A DNA stretch of 64,000 nucleotides from Flagellimonas sp. HMM57 (GTDB lineage: Bacteria > Bacteroidota > Bacteroidia > Flavobacteriales > Flavobacteriaceae), in the NCBI RefSeq assembly GCF_021390175.1, contig NZ_CP090004.1:1984001-2048000 (forward strand), given 5' to 3'. Positions 54,102-62,330 of this stretch are shown one piece after another. The notes below the pieces were generated by a model. The model did no database searches, had not been told where the DNA came from, and worked only from the letters and a program-made list of their open reading frames with translations. Numbering within the stretch: the first letter of the stretch is position 1; each line of letters opens with the position of its first letter. A program made the translations under genes and the position numbers.

Positions 54102-55061
54102 TTATGTTGAAGTAAAAAATTCAAGCGCCCTTTTTTCTGTATATGTGATATTTTTTTCGCCCCAAAACCCTACATGCCCTCCGTATTTGGGGACTTCCAA
54201 ATACAGGTTTTTGTTTTTGTCCGCTTCCTGAAAAGGATAACAAGCTTCACCCAAAAAAGAATCGTCTTTGGCATTGATGATCAAACTTGGAACAGTAATG
54301 TTTTTTAAAAATTGAAGACTGCTACATTTTGTATAATAATCCAATCCATTATGGAAACCATGTGCCTGGCTTGTGTAAAAATCATCAAAATCCAACAATG
54401 TTTTAATGGTAACTAAATCGGAATCGTTCACTAATTCAGGAAATAGTATTTGTTTTTGCCTGAGCTTGGCCAATAGGTTCTTTTTAAACCGTGCTGCATA
54501 CAATACATTTTTTGGTTTCATGATTTCTTTAGCCGATTCCTCCAAATCGCAAGGGACGGAAACTGCAACGGCAGCTTTTAGCTCTTTTGGAACCAGGGCT
54601 CTTTCACCTAGATATTTTAGGAGTAGATTTCCACCAAGACTGAATCCTTTTAAATAGATTTGGGAATATTTTCTTGAATTTATGACATGTTGAATGACCT
54701 CGGCCAAATCTTCTGTTGCTCCAGAATGATAAGAACGATAGAGCGTATTCGGCTCGCCACTGCATCCACGTAGGTTTACAGCACACACATCAAATCCGTT
54801 CTGGTTTAGTAATTTGGCACTTCCTGTAATGTAAGGACGCTGGGCATTTCCTTCGAGACCATGCAATAGAATTACCAGCTGTTCTGTTGTAGCCGAACCA
54901 TAGCTCCAGTCCAAATCCAGAAAATCTCCATCAGATAAAAAAATACGCTCCCTTTTTTGGATAACATCGTTGACTTTTCTAACAAGACCCGCATAAATTG
55001 TGGCAAGATGTCCGTTTTTCAAGAAAAATGATGGATGATAAGAGCTAGAGATACAAGGCAT
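54102..55061 (-). CDS. YheT-family alpha/beta hydrolase
   Basis: 319 aa. The YheT/ABHD group is marked by HLATIYAGL, the strand VILLHGLEG, NLRGCSGEPN and the nucleophile motif GFSLGGN (Ser141). The acid is in INAKDD (Asp266/267) and the His in YGGHVGF (His296). A complete triad predicts esterase activity on lipids or xenobiotic esters in the cytoplasm. It shares one base with the bestrophin stop (TAATG), so it is translationally coupled to it. Confidence 0.9.
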   Translation of the reverse strand: MPCISSSYHPSFFLKNGHLATIYAGLVRKVNDVIQKRERIFLSDGDFLDLDWSYGSATTEQLVILLHGLEGNAQRPYITGSAKLLNQNGFDVCAVNLRGCSGEPNTLYRSYHSGATEDLAEVIQHVINSRKYSQIYLKGFSLGGNLLLKYLGERALVPKELKAAVAVSVPCDLEESAKEIMKPKNVLYAARFKKNLLAKLRQKQILFPELVNDSDLVTIKTLLDFDDFYTSQAHGFHNGLDYYTKCSSLQFLKNITVPSLIINAKDDSFLGEACYPFQEADKNKNLYLEVPKYGGHVGFWGEKNITYTEKRALEFFTST

Positions 55062-56077
55062 TAATACAAAATATTGTCTTTAGCTTGTACAGGTTCTGGA
55101 AGTTCCTCTTCATCCAGCATATCGCGTAAATCAATCTCTATAGTGCGGCACAAGGCAGTCATTGGTACATCGTTCACCCTCCCTTCAAAAGGATCTTCGC
55201 TATTATCGCCCACAATTTCCATAGTGGTGAAAATCCAAGAAATCAATATCGAGAAAAAGATTTGTAAAAAAATAAGCCAATCCACTCCGCTTGAATCGTA
55301 CATTTCGTTGTGTCCCTTAAAAACATTGAGCAAACCAAAAGGAATCAACAAGATAAAAATCCAAGTGAATATTTTAGAAAAATAGGCATATTGTCTGGGA
55401 AAAGGAGTGTTTTTAATGCGTTCGCATTTCCCCTGCAAATTGTAAAACTCCTCAAGAACACCCTGTAGCTGCAATTCTTGAAAACTATCCAAAATGTTTT
55501 CTTTTCTGAGCTGGGTAATATCCTGTGCTTGATTTTTAACTAAATGCGTTGCAGGATTTACCCTCTTTCTCAAATCACTGAACTCGCGCATGCTAACATA
55601 ATTGTAAGCTTCATTGCATGAAATATTTCGTTCAGCATGCTTGTCAAAGATTTTTTCCACGGATTTATTTTCCTTGATGCTCCAAGATTTGGGTTGCCGC
55701 AACTGCACTCGCAAAGCATTGAGCCAAGCAATATGTCTGTGGATCATTACTCTTTGGATTTCCTTATCTTTTTCAGGATTGTCTGAATGTACAAATGAAA
55801 GTACTCGAATACCCCAGGTCCTACTATAGTTAACAATACCGCCCCATATTTTTCGGCCTTCCCAAAACCGATCATAGCTTTGGCTATTTTTAAATCCTAT
55901 ATAAAAAGAAACGGCAATACCTATGACCGAAATTGGTTGAAACGGCAAGTCGATAAAAGTCCATCCTAAAACAAAATAGAGGGCATAGACTATAGTTGCG
56001 TAAAGAGAGAAAAAAATAAGGTTTTTCCATGCGTATCTAAGAAGAAGTCCAAACCCAATATTTCTTTTTATATACAT
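55061..56077 (-). CDS. Bestrophin-family chloride channel
   Basis: 338 aa. It has the bestrophin layout with N-terminal helices (LLRYAWKNLIFFSLYATIVYALYFVLGWTF), the SQSYDRFWEGRKIWGGIVNYSRTW segment that lines the pore, and a C-terminal pair of helices (IFTWIFILLIPFGLLNVF; LIFLQIFFSILISWIFTTMEIVG) followed by DPFEGRVNDVPM. Bacterial bestrophins form pentameric anion or cation channels in the inner membrane. It is translationally coupled to the YheT gene; the link between the two is unclear. Confidence 0.88.
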   Translation of the reverse strand: MYIKRNIGFGLLLRYAWKNLIFFSLYATIVYALYFVLGWTFIDLPFQPISVIGIAVSFYIGFKNSQSYDRFWEGRKIWGGIVNYSRTWGIRVLSFVHSDNPEKDKEIQRVMIHRHIAWLNALRVQLRQPKSWSIKENKSVEKIFDKHAERNISCNEAYNYVSMREFSDLRKRVNPATHLVKNQAQDITQLRKENILDSFQELQLQGVLEEFYNLQGKCERIKNTPFPRQYAYFSKIFTWIFILLIPFGLLNVFKGHNEMYDSSGVDWLIFLQIFFSILISWIFTTMEIVGDNSEDPFEGRVNDVPMTALCRTIEIDLRDMLDEEELPEPVQAKDNILY

Positions 56078-56167
56078 GGCAGTTGATTAGAAATTAAAAA
56101 TACTTAAATCTTTCAAATTTGACTTTAACTTAAATCTTGAAAGTAAAGTTTATTGTATTTTTAAGTA

Positions 56168-56443
56168 ATGGGCTTACGTATAAAAAAATGTGAACATCTC
56201 GTGGCAATTTCCGATGTAAAGAAAGCAAGAGCATATGAATGTGAGGAATGTGTAAAGATCGGTGATAGCTGGTTGCATTTGCGAACTTGTCAGGAATGTG
56301 GAGTAACATTATGCTGCGATAGTTCCCCAAATAAACATGCAAGTAAGCATTCAGCTTCACAAAAGCATCCCGTTGCAAGCTCTGCAGAACCCAATGAAAA
56401 TTGGATGTGGTGCTACGTCCATAAAACACTATCAAAATATTAA
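56168..56443 (+). CDS. UBP-type zinc-finger protein
   Basis: 91 aa, essentially one UBP zinc finger. Metal-binding candidates are in the right order: Cys8/His10, Cys25/Cys28, Cys41/Cys44, Cys49, then His57/His61 and His67 in the loop. In eukaryotes this finger binds the free C-terminal Gly-Gly of ubiquitin; its bacterial role is unknown and no ubiquitin-like gene was seen here. Three bases separate its stop from the start of the cNMP/thioredoxin-reductase-like gene, so they must be co-translated, and the two products probably work together. Confidence 0.85.
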   Translation: MGLRIKKCEHLVAISDVKKARAYECEECVKIGDSWLHLRTCQECGVTLCCDSSPNKHASKHSASQKHPVASSAEPNENWMWCYVHKTLSKY

Positions 56444-56446
56444 AAA

Positions 56447-58102
56447 ATGAAAGACCCACGTTTTCCTGAACTTACGCAAAGACAAATCAATGTTTTAAAA
56501 ACCTATGGTGAAGTTGAGAATCCCCCTCTTGGAACAAAGATTTTTGCTCTGGGCGATTTACAATATGACTTTTTCGTGGTGCTGGAAGGAGAGGTTTCGA
56601 TAGAAGACCCTTATAACGAAAATGGAGTTATCGTTGTCCATCAAAAAAATGAGTTTACAGGAGACAGTGGCATGCTCTCCAACCGTGGAGCACAATTTCA
56701 TGCCATTACAAAAGAGAATACTACAGTGCTACGAATAACTCCAAAAAAATTAAAAGAAGCCATTGCAAGGCATAGCGATATTAGTGATGTATTATTGAAT
56801 GCATTCCTGTTGCGCCAAGAAACCGTGCTTACCGAGTTTACCGGAGGTATAAAACTTGTAGGCTCAGGAAATTCAAAGGAAACCTATGCCATCCGTGATT
56901 TTATGGATAAAAATCATATCTGGTATAATTTTTTGGATGTGGACACTTCAGACTCGGCACTTGAGCTTTTAGAGAACTTTAATCTATCCAAAGAAGATCT
57001 TCCTATTTTGATCAATAGTGAGGCCAAGGTGTGTCAGAATCCATCGTTGGAAGAACTGGCGCGGTATTCAGGGGTGCTCATGGACTTTGAGGACAAGGTC
57101 TTTGATCTCCTTGTAATTGGTGCTGGACCTGCTGGTTTGGCGGGTAGCGTGTATGCCGCCTCTGAGGGATTGAGTGTAGTCACCATTGATAGCAAGGCAC
57201 CTGGCGGACAGGCAGGGAAAAGCTCTAAAATTGAGAATTACTTGGGGTTTCCCACAGGGATATCCGGAAACGATTTGGCAAACAGGGCCTACGTACAGGC
57301 ACAAAAGTTTGGCTGTAATATTTCAATTCCCCATAAGGCGGAAAAAATAGAACATACCGGTAGCCATTTTATATTGCATGCAACCAATGACAAACAAATA
57401 AAAACAAAGGCGATTATGGCCGCGACAGGTGCAAACTATCGTAGCCTGCCCATTGATAATATTGAAAAATATGAAGGTAGTGGTGTTTACTATTCGGCTA
57501 CTGGAATGAATGCCGCATCCTGTAAAAATGAACTAGTGGGGGTAGTTGGAGGTGGAAATTCCGCCGGTCAAGCAGCCTTGTTTCTGGCAGACCATGCCAA
57601 GGAAGTACATGTTGTTTTGAGAGGGGGAGATTTAGGTGCAAAAATGAGCGATTACCTAGTACAGCGAATCGAAGCGGCCGAAAACATATTCGTACACCTC
57701 AACACGCAGGTTACCGAATTACATGGAGAACATCATTTAGAGTCGCTGATTTTGGAAAACAAGTCAGGTGAAAAAACAAAAAAGAACATTACCAATCTAT
57801 TTACTTTTATTGGAGCTAAACCCTGTACGGAATGGTTACAAGGTCTGGTTGTAACGGATGAAAGAGGGTTTATTTGCACAGGACCCGGTATTCAACAGAA
57901 ACAACTGCACAAATGTGCCATTTATTCCGGAAGGGAGCCACAATCCTTAGAAACCAGTATTCCTGGATTTTTTGCTGTGGGCGATGTTAGAAAAGGCTCG
58001 GTAAAACGGGTTGCTTCAGCAGTTGGGGAAGGCTCCATGTGCGTGAGCCAAGTCCATCAGTTTTTAGCAGATTTAAAAGATGTAGAAGCCGTTGAAGCGT
58101 AA
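56447..58102 (+). CDS. cNMP-binding, glutaredoxin-like and thioredoxin-reductase-like flavoprotein
   Basis: 551 aa with three parts. Residues 1-125 form a cyclic-nucleotide-binding beta-barrel (VVLEGEVSIED, GDSGMLSNRGAQFHA). Residues ~134-210 read like a glutaredoxin fold (IKLVGSGNSKETYAIRDFMDKNHIWYNFLDVD) but with NSKET where the redox CxxC should be. The rest is a thioredoxin-reductase-like FAD/NADPH domain: GAGPAG (225-230), PGGQAGKSSKIENYLGFP, GGGNSAGQAA (368-377) and FFAVGDVRKGSVKRVASAVGEG. At the position of the CATC active site it has SATG (350-353); only Cys359 is nearby. It should therefore oxidise NAD(P)H but not reduce a classical thioredoxin through that disulfide. Operon with the UBP zinc finger. 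Confidence 0.9.
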   Translation: MKDPRFPELTQRQINVLKTYGEVENPPLGTKIFALGDLQYDFFVVLEGEVSIEDPYNENGVIVVHQKNEFTGDSGMLSNRGAQFHAITKENTTVLRITPKKLKEAIARHSDISDVLLNAFLLRQETVLTEFTGGIKLVGSGNSKETYAIRDFMDKNHIWYNFLDVDTSDSALELLENFNLSKEDLPILINSEAKVCQNPSLEELARYSGVLMDFEDKVFDLLVIGAGPAGLAGSVYAASEGLSVVTIDSKAPGGQAGKSSKIENYLGFPTGISGNDLANRAYVQAQKFGCNISIPHKAEKIEHTGSHFILHATNDKQIKTKAIMAATGANYRSLPIDNIEKYEGSGVYYSATGMNAASCKNELVGVVGGGNSAGQAALFLADHAKEVHVVLRGGDLGAKMSDYLVQRIEAAENIFVHLNTQVTELHGEHHLESLILENKSGEKTKKNITNLFTFIGAKPCTEWLQGLVVTDERGFICTGPGIQQKQLHKCAIYSGREPQSLETSIPGFFAVGDVRKGSVKRVASAVGEGSMCVSQVHQFLADLKDVEAVEA

Positions 58103-58109
58103 CAGTCGA

Positions 58110-59084
58110 TTACTTTGGATATCTTTCCAACAAATTTGACTGTTCCTCTATTGCTGATTTAAACTCGGATTTAAGGGTATCCACTAATTTAGTAACTGGC
58201 ATTGTATCCTCGATGGTGGTTACACCCTGTCCTGCGGACCAAATGGTTTTCCAGGCTTTGGCTTCTGTGTCCAATTCTTTTCCAAAGTCTATTTTGTGAT
58301 TTTTCTTTAAGTCTTCTTCGCTGATTCCCGCTGCCTGCAGACTTGCCGCTAAAAAATTGGCATGTACTCCAGATATGGCTGCAGTGTACACCACATCGCT
58401 TGCTCCGGCTTCAATGATCATTTTTCTGTATTCTTCTGGCGCCTTGCTCTCTTCGGAATTTATAAACCGGGTTCCCATATATGCCAAATCTGCACCCATC
58501 TGCATGGCAGAGGCAATATCCCTACCCGTACTGATGCACCCTGAAAGCAATATGGTCTTATCAAAGAATTTCTTTATTTCTGCTACCAAACTCATAGGGT
58601 TTATGCTGCCTGCATGTCCGCCTGCCCCGGCAGCTACAAGAATCAATCCATCCACACCAGCCCCAGCTGCTTTTTCGGCATGTCTTTTTTTGATAATGTC
58701 ATGGAACACCAAACCGCCGTAGCTGTGAATGGCATCCACAACCTGGCTCACTGCTCCCAAGGAGGTAATGACCAACGGCACTTGATGTTTTACACAGAGC
58801 TTAACATCGGCTTCTAATCTAGGGTTTGTGGGGTGTACAATGAGATTTACACCAAAAGGGGCCGGTTTTTTTCCGGTCTCCTTTTCAAATTGTTGCAACT
58901 CTGATTTGATTTGGATGAGCCATTCTTCAAACCCTTCACTTGTTCTTTGGTTCAATGCAGGAAAGGTACCAACAATCCCATTTTTACAACATTCTATGAC
59001 CAATTTTGGGCCAGAGATAAGAAACATTGGGGCTGCTACGGCTGGTAATGAAAGGTCTTTGATGAATTCGGCTTTATGGCTCAT
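58110..59084 (-). CDS. Nitronate monooxygenase-like FMN enzyme
   Basis: 324 aa. TIM-barrel FMN protein of the 2-nitropropane dioxygenase group: PAVAAPMFLISGPKLVIECCKNGIVGTFPALN, FGVNLIVHP, the VAAGAGGHAGSINP motif that binds FMN phosphate and DLAYMGTRFINSEES. It oxidises nitronates or acts on related substrates in the cytoplasm. Converges on the flavoprotein gene with 7 bases between the stops. Confidence 0.9.
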   Translation of the reverse strand: MSHKAEFIKDLSLPAVAAPMFLISGPKLVIECCKNGIVGTFPALNQRTSEGFEEWLIQIKSELQQFEKETGKKPAPFGVNLIVHPTNPRLEADVKLCVKHQVPLVITSLGAVSQVVDAIHSYGGLVFHDIIKKRHAEKAAGAGVDGLILVAAGAGGHAGSINPMSLVAEIKKFFDKTILLSGCISTGRDIASAMQMGADLAYMGTRFINSEESKAPEEYRKMIIEAGASDVVYTAAISGVHANFLAASLQAAGISEEDLKKNHKIDFGKELDTEAKAWKTIWSAGQGVTTIEDTMPVTKLVDTLKSEFKSAIEEQSNLLERYPK

Positions 59085-59148
59085 GTGCTTTGTGTTAAAG
59101 TATCTTTAAAAATAAGATTAATTCCACGATTGGATTAGACAAGATTTT

Positions 59149-59156
59149 CAAAACTA
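59149..59156 (-). promoter_or_regulatory. Candidate -7 box for the nitronate monooxygenase gene
   Basis: TAGTTTTG on the minus strand fits TAnnTTTG and lies 65 bases before the ATG at 59084 in the divergent spacer shared with the thioesterase gene. No -33 box at proper distance. Confidence 0.3.
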
Positions 59157-59201
59157 TGGTAATTTTACAATTATTATGCATGCATAACAAAATAATCAAC
59201 T

Positions 59202-59675
59202 ATGTTTTTTAAGGAATTTGAAATAAGATGGAGCGATTTGGATGCCAATCGCCATTTAGCCAACTCGGCATATATCAATTTTATGAGTCATACGCGTATG
59301 GCTTATTTGGGACAGTTGGGCTTTGACCAAAAATCCATGGCGCAATATAATATTGGTCCGGTAGTCTTCTATGAGCACATGTATTACTTCAAAGAAGTTT
59401 TCCCTGGAAAACCGGTAAAGGTTTCTCTTGGTTTTAAAGGTATGAGCGAAAACGGGATGTTTTTTGAATTCCAACATGATTTTTATGATGCAAATGGCAA
59501 AAACTTTGCCCGTTGTGAAATGATGGGTGCTTGGATGGATTTAAAGGAACGTCGTTTAACAGATTTACCTCAAGTCTTTTTGGATGCTTTTGCCACAATG
59601 GAAAAATCGGATGAGTTCAAGATTTTGACAAAGGAGGATACGCGGAAGTTTTTTAGGGTTCCGAAAAATCTATAA
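59202..59675 (+). CDS. Hotdog-fold acyl-CoA thioesterase
   Basis: 157 aa, single 4HBT hotdog domain. The opening EIRWSDLDANRHLANSAYINFMSHTRMAYL carries the conserved Asp and the Asn-rich turn of the YbgC/4-hydroxybenzoyl-CoA thioesterase group, and the long helix and VSLGFKGMSENGMFFEFQH strand follow. It hydrolyses an acyl-CoA or acyl-ACP thioester; the acyl chain is not known. Single-gene unit between divergent and convergent neighbours. Confidence 0.85.
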   Translation: MFFKEFEIRWSDLDANRHLANSAYINFMSHTRMAYLGQLGFDQKSMAQYNIGPVVFYEHMYYFKEVFPGKPVKVSLGFKGMSENGMFFEFQHDFYDANGKNFARCEMMGAWMDLKERRLTDLPQVFLDAFATMEKSDEFKILTKEDTRKFFRVPKNL

Positions 59676-59690
59676 AGTGAAAATTAATCA

Positions 59691-60584
59691 CTAAAGTTTT
59701 GGCCTTGGTTTCTTACTTGCCAGATAAACCCCCAATAAGACCAAAAGTGTGGCCAAAACCTTAATCAATGTAAGTTGGTCCTTTCCTGAAACCAAAGCGA
59801 ACAATATTCCGAATAGCGGTTGCACGTATACAAAGGCCCCTACGGTTGAAGCTTTTAGCTCGGTTAGGGCAAAAGCATTAAAAAGATAGGTCATAAAAGT
59901 AGTGCCGATAATTACAAATGCAATAGCGCCGTAGGCCCAGAGTGGCATGGTCGACCATTGCATTTCCAAAAGTTCTGGAAGTGTAATCGGGAAGTTGATG
60001 ATAATGGCAATGGTAAACAACCATTTCATTAAGGTAAACGGATGGTATTTTTCTATCAGTTTTTTAACGATGATTAAATAAGCTCCAAATGAAGTTGCAT
60101 TGACAATGAAAAGAAAATTACCCAAAGGAATATTTGGGGCATCTTGACGTATTTCTGCGCCAAAAAGTATGAGCGCCACTGCACCGATGAAGCCCAGTAT
60201 GATACCAAGCCCCTTGTTCAAGGTTATTTTTTCATTTAAGAAAAATGCGGATAGAAGTACAACGATAATAGGGGTAATGGTAATTAAAACGGCACTGTTT
60301 ATTGGAGTGGAAAGTTGCAGCCCTTTGAAGAATGCCAACATATTGATGACCATTCCCAAAATGGAACAAACAAGAATTCTTCCCCAATCCCTTCGTTCAA
60401 TTTTTTCCTTTGGTCCAAAAAAGGAAATACCCCAAAACAAAACAGCTGCACCGATTACCCTGAGCATAATAAACCCGAAAGGTTTTATGTAGGTTGGCAT
60501 GACTCCTTTGGCTACGGTATGGTTTATACCATAGATAATTGTAGCGCCAATGGCAGCTAAAATGGCAAGGGTTCTTTTGCTCAT
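59691..60584 (-). CDS. EamA (DMT superfamily) membrane transporter
   Basis: 297 aa with ten membrane helices in two EamA repeats: TLAILAAIGATIIYGINHTVAKG opens the first, NFLFIVNATSFGAYLIIVKKL the second, with the repeat ends GFIGAVALILFGAE and LLVLLGVYLAS. DMT carriers export amino acids, nucleosides or metabolites. It overlaps the ArsC-like gene by 4 bases (ATGA), so the two are translated together; the substrate is not indicated. Confidence 0.9.
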   Translation of the reverse strand: MSKRTLAILAAIGATIIYGINHTVAKGVMPTYIKPFGFIMLRVIGAAVLFWGISFFGPKEKIERRDWGRILVCSILGMVINMLAFFKGLQLSTPINSAVLITITPIIVVLLSAFFLNEKITLNKGLGIILGFIGAVALILFGAEIRQDAPNIPLGNFLFIVNATSFGAYLIIVKKLIEKYHPFTLMKWLFTIAIIINFPITLPELLEMQWSTMPLWAYGAIAFVIIGTTFMTYLFNAFALTELKASTVGAFVYVQPLFGILFALVSGKDQLTLIKVLATLLVLLGVYLASKKPRPKL

Positions 60585-60934
60585 GAGTGCAGCTTGCCTT
60601 TGGCGGCTTCAACTACCTTTTTGGAATTTCCAATAAAGATTTCACCTTTAAAAAGCATAACAGGTCTCTTAAGAAAGGTATAGTGTTCAAGAATAAGATT
60701 TTTATAATCGTTTTCGGTAAGCTCCTTTTCATGCAATCCCTTTTGACGGAAGAGCATCGCCCTTCTGCTGAACAAAGCTTCGTAACTACCTGACATGTTT
60801 TTCATTTCTTCCAATTGATTGGCTGTTATGGGTTCTGACTTAATCTCTTGCAGAACAACGTTATCAAGTGGCTCCAATTCTTTTAAAATGCGCTTGCAGG
60901 TAGAGCAACTACCCAAATGATAAATTTTTTTCAT
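60581..60934 (-). CDS. ArsC/Spx-family thioredoxin-fold protein
   Basis: 117 aa. The N-terminus IYHLGSCSTCKRILKEL has Cys10 and Cys13, and KRPVMLFKGEIFIGNSKKVVEAA contains the conserved RP before the last strand. This is the arsenate reductase/Spx/YffB family. With a CxxC and without the typical arsenate-binding arginines it may be a redox regulator rather than a true arsenate reductase. It is upstream of and overlaps the EamA gene; a candidate promoter lies 28 bases before its ATG. Confidence 0.85.
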   Translation of the reverse strand: MKKIYHLGSCSTCKRILKELEPLDNVVLQEIKSEPITANQLEEMKNMSGSYEALFSRRAMLFRQKGLHEKELTENDYKNLILEHYTFLKRPVMLFKGEIFIGNSKKVVEAAKGKLHS

Positions 60935-60961
60935 TATAGGATTATCTTCTTTTTAAGAAAT

Positions 60962-60969
60962 CAAAAGTA
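60962..60969 (-). promoter_or_regulatory. Candidate -7 box for the ArsC-like/EamA pair
   Basis: TACTTTTG on the minus strand fits TAnnTTTG and lies 28 bases before the ATG at 60934, in the 47-base spacer after the racemase stop. No clear -33 box. Confidence 0.35.
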
Positions 60970-60981
60970 ACCTATGCCTAG

Positions 60982-61674
60982 CTAAGAAAGTGTAAAATCT
61001 ACAGCTTTTTGTGCATGGATTCTGGTAGTATCAAAAGTTGCAATAGCTACTTCGTTATCTGGAATGAGTAATGGGAGTTCGGTACACCCTAAAATTACAC
61101 CTTCGGCACCCTGAGCTTCCATTTTTTTGATGATTTCCAAACAGATTTCCTTGGATTCGGTCTTAAATATCCCTTTTACGAGCTCATTATAAATAATGGA
61201 TTGGAGTATGTCCATATCTTCTGCTTCTGGTACCAATACTTCTAAATTGTACTGCTCCCTAAGGATTTTGGTGTAAAAATCCTTTTCCATGGTGAACTTT
61301 GTTCCTAAAAGTGCTACTTTCTTTATTCCAGATTTTACAATAGCCTCACCAGTTGCGTTCGCAATATGTAAAAAAGGAACGTTGATTGCTTGGGTAATGA
61401 CTTCACTTACTAAATGGATGGTATTGGTACAGAGTACTACTACATCTGCCCCGGCCTTTTCGAGTTTTTTAGCATGTACTGCCATGAGGTCACCAATCTT
61501 ATCCCATTCGCCAGAGAAGGAATAACGTTCAATTTCATCAAAGTCCACTGAGGTGAGTATACTTTTTGAAGAGTGGGAACCGCCCAGCTTTTCCTTTATC
61601 ATCTCATTTACATATTGATAGTATATCTTAGAGGATTCCCAACTCATACCTCCGATAAGTCCTATAGTTTTCAT
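60982..61674 (-). CDS. Aspartate/glutamate racemase family protein
   Basis: 230 aa from the ATG at 61674; a start 36 bases further out is possible but adds residues unlike the family. Both catalytic cysteines are present: Cys82 in VVLCTNTIH and Cys197 in GVILGCTELPLL, along with the opening IGLIGGMSWESS that marks the aspartate racemase/YgeA subgroup. It racemises aspartate or a broader amino acid without cofactor. No amino-acid operon flanks it. Confidence 0.9.
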   Translation of the reverse strand: MKTIGLIGGMSWESSKIYYQYVNEMIKEKLGGSHSSKSILTSVDFDEIERYSFSGEWDKIGDLMAVHAKKLEKAGADVVVLCTNTIHLVSEVITQAINVPFLHIANATGEAIVKSGIKKVALLGTKFTMEKDFYTKILREQYNLEVLVPEAEDMDILQSIIYNELVKGIFKTESKEICLEIIKKMEAQGAEGVILGCTELPLLIPDNEVAIATFDTTRIHAQKAVDFTLS

Positions 61675-61864
61675 ATTATTTCGTTTTAGATAGCTGTTCA
61701 GCTCTCTCAATTTTGAAAGAACTTAGAAAATGTGTAATTCTTTTTTTAAGAAAGCCATTTGGTTTCTCTCTTAGCAAGTCATCGTATTCAATAGTACAGT
61801 CTATAGCGTTTTCCATGATTATCAAATTTATATTTCGCTAATTATAGATATGATATTTTAAATT

Positions 61865-62167
61865 TTATAATTCAGTTTTTAAGGTTTCAACATACGCTTG
61901 GATTATGTTTTCATTTCTTCTGTAATAGGTCCATTTTCCATGTCGTGTAGGAATGACCAGATTTGCATTTTGCATAGCGTTCAAATAGGTTGAAATAGTG
62001 GATTGTGATAAACCGGTTTTATCCTGTATAAAACCCACACAGACCCCATCATCAAAATGGTCGATATCCTGGTGCGGAGGAAAGTTCGCTTCAGGATTCT
62101 TCAACCATTTTAGAATGTTGACCCTTGTTTTATTGGATAACACTTTGCTGATTTCAACAATATTCAT
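61865..62167 (-). CDS. ArsR-family winged-helix repressor
   Basis: 100 aa. The wHTH is typical of ArsR: SKVLSNKTRVNILKWLKNPE, the recognition-helix region GLSQSTISTYLNAMQNANLV and the wing ARHGKWTYYRRNE-like IPTRHGKWTYYRRN. It has a single Cys (VCVGF), so it does not carry the CxC arsenic site; the inducer is unknown. A perfect ATATCTA/TAGATAT inverted repeat lies 27 bases upstream, as expected for autoregulation. The gene is divergent from a beta-barrel-like envelope gene, which it may also control. Confidence 0.85.
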   Translation of the reverse strand: MNIVEISKVLSNKTRVNILKWLKNPEANFPPHQDIDHFDDGVCVGFIQDKTGLSQSTISTYLNAMQNANLVIPTRHGKWTYYRRNENIIQAYVETLKTEL

Positions 62168-62171
62168 AAGG

Positions 62172-62179
62172 CAAATATA
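62172..62179 (-). promoter_or_regulatory. Candidate -7 box for the ArsR gene
   Basis: TATATTTG on the minus strand fits TAnnTTTG and lies only 5 bases before the ATG at 62167. If it is used, the mRNA would be leaderless or start at the first codon. Confidence 0.35.
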
Positions 62180-62193
62180 AATTAAATATTTAT

Positions 62194-62213
62194 ATATCTA
62201 AATAAATAGATAT
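62194..62213. promoter_or_regulatory. Perfect inverted repeat, probable ArsR operator
   Basis: ATATCTA (62194-62200), six bases, TAGATAT (62207-62213) is a perfect inverted repeat, and a TAAATATTTA palindrome adjoins at 62183-62192. ArsR/SmtB proteins bind such AT-rich inverted repeats. It lies between the ArsR gene and the divergent envelope gene, where one repressor could shut both. Confidence 0.55.
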
Positions 62214-62289
62214 GTTAATTTTCATTTTATTGCAAGTTCTCTTTTAAAAAGTATATCACATAGAAAATTGGGATTTTACATAATCCAAT

Positions 62290-62297
62290 TATATTTG
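62290..62297 (+). promoter_or_regulatory. Candidate promoter for the 62331 envelope gene
   Basis: TATATTTG (TAnnTTTG) with ATTG at 62267-62270 and a 19-base spacer gives one of the best matches to the Bacteroidota promoter in the window. It lies 33 bases before the ATG at 62331. Confidence 0.5.
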
Positions 62298-62330
62298 TAC
62301 AAGCAGCAAGCCCCCCAAATCTTTATCGAT

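Noticed and set aside
61676..61817. Possible small minus-strand gene between the racemase and the ArsR gene
   Set aside because: The frame from the ATG at 61817 stops after nine codons, and the better-looking downstream frame (DDLLREKPNGFLKKR) has no start codon. It would need a frameshift.
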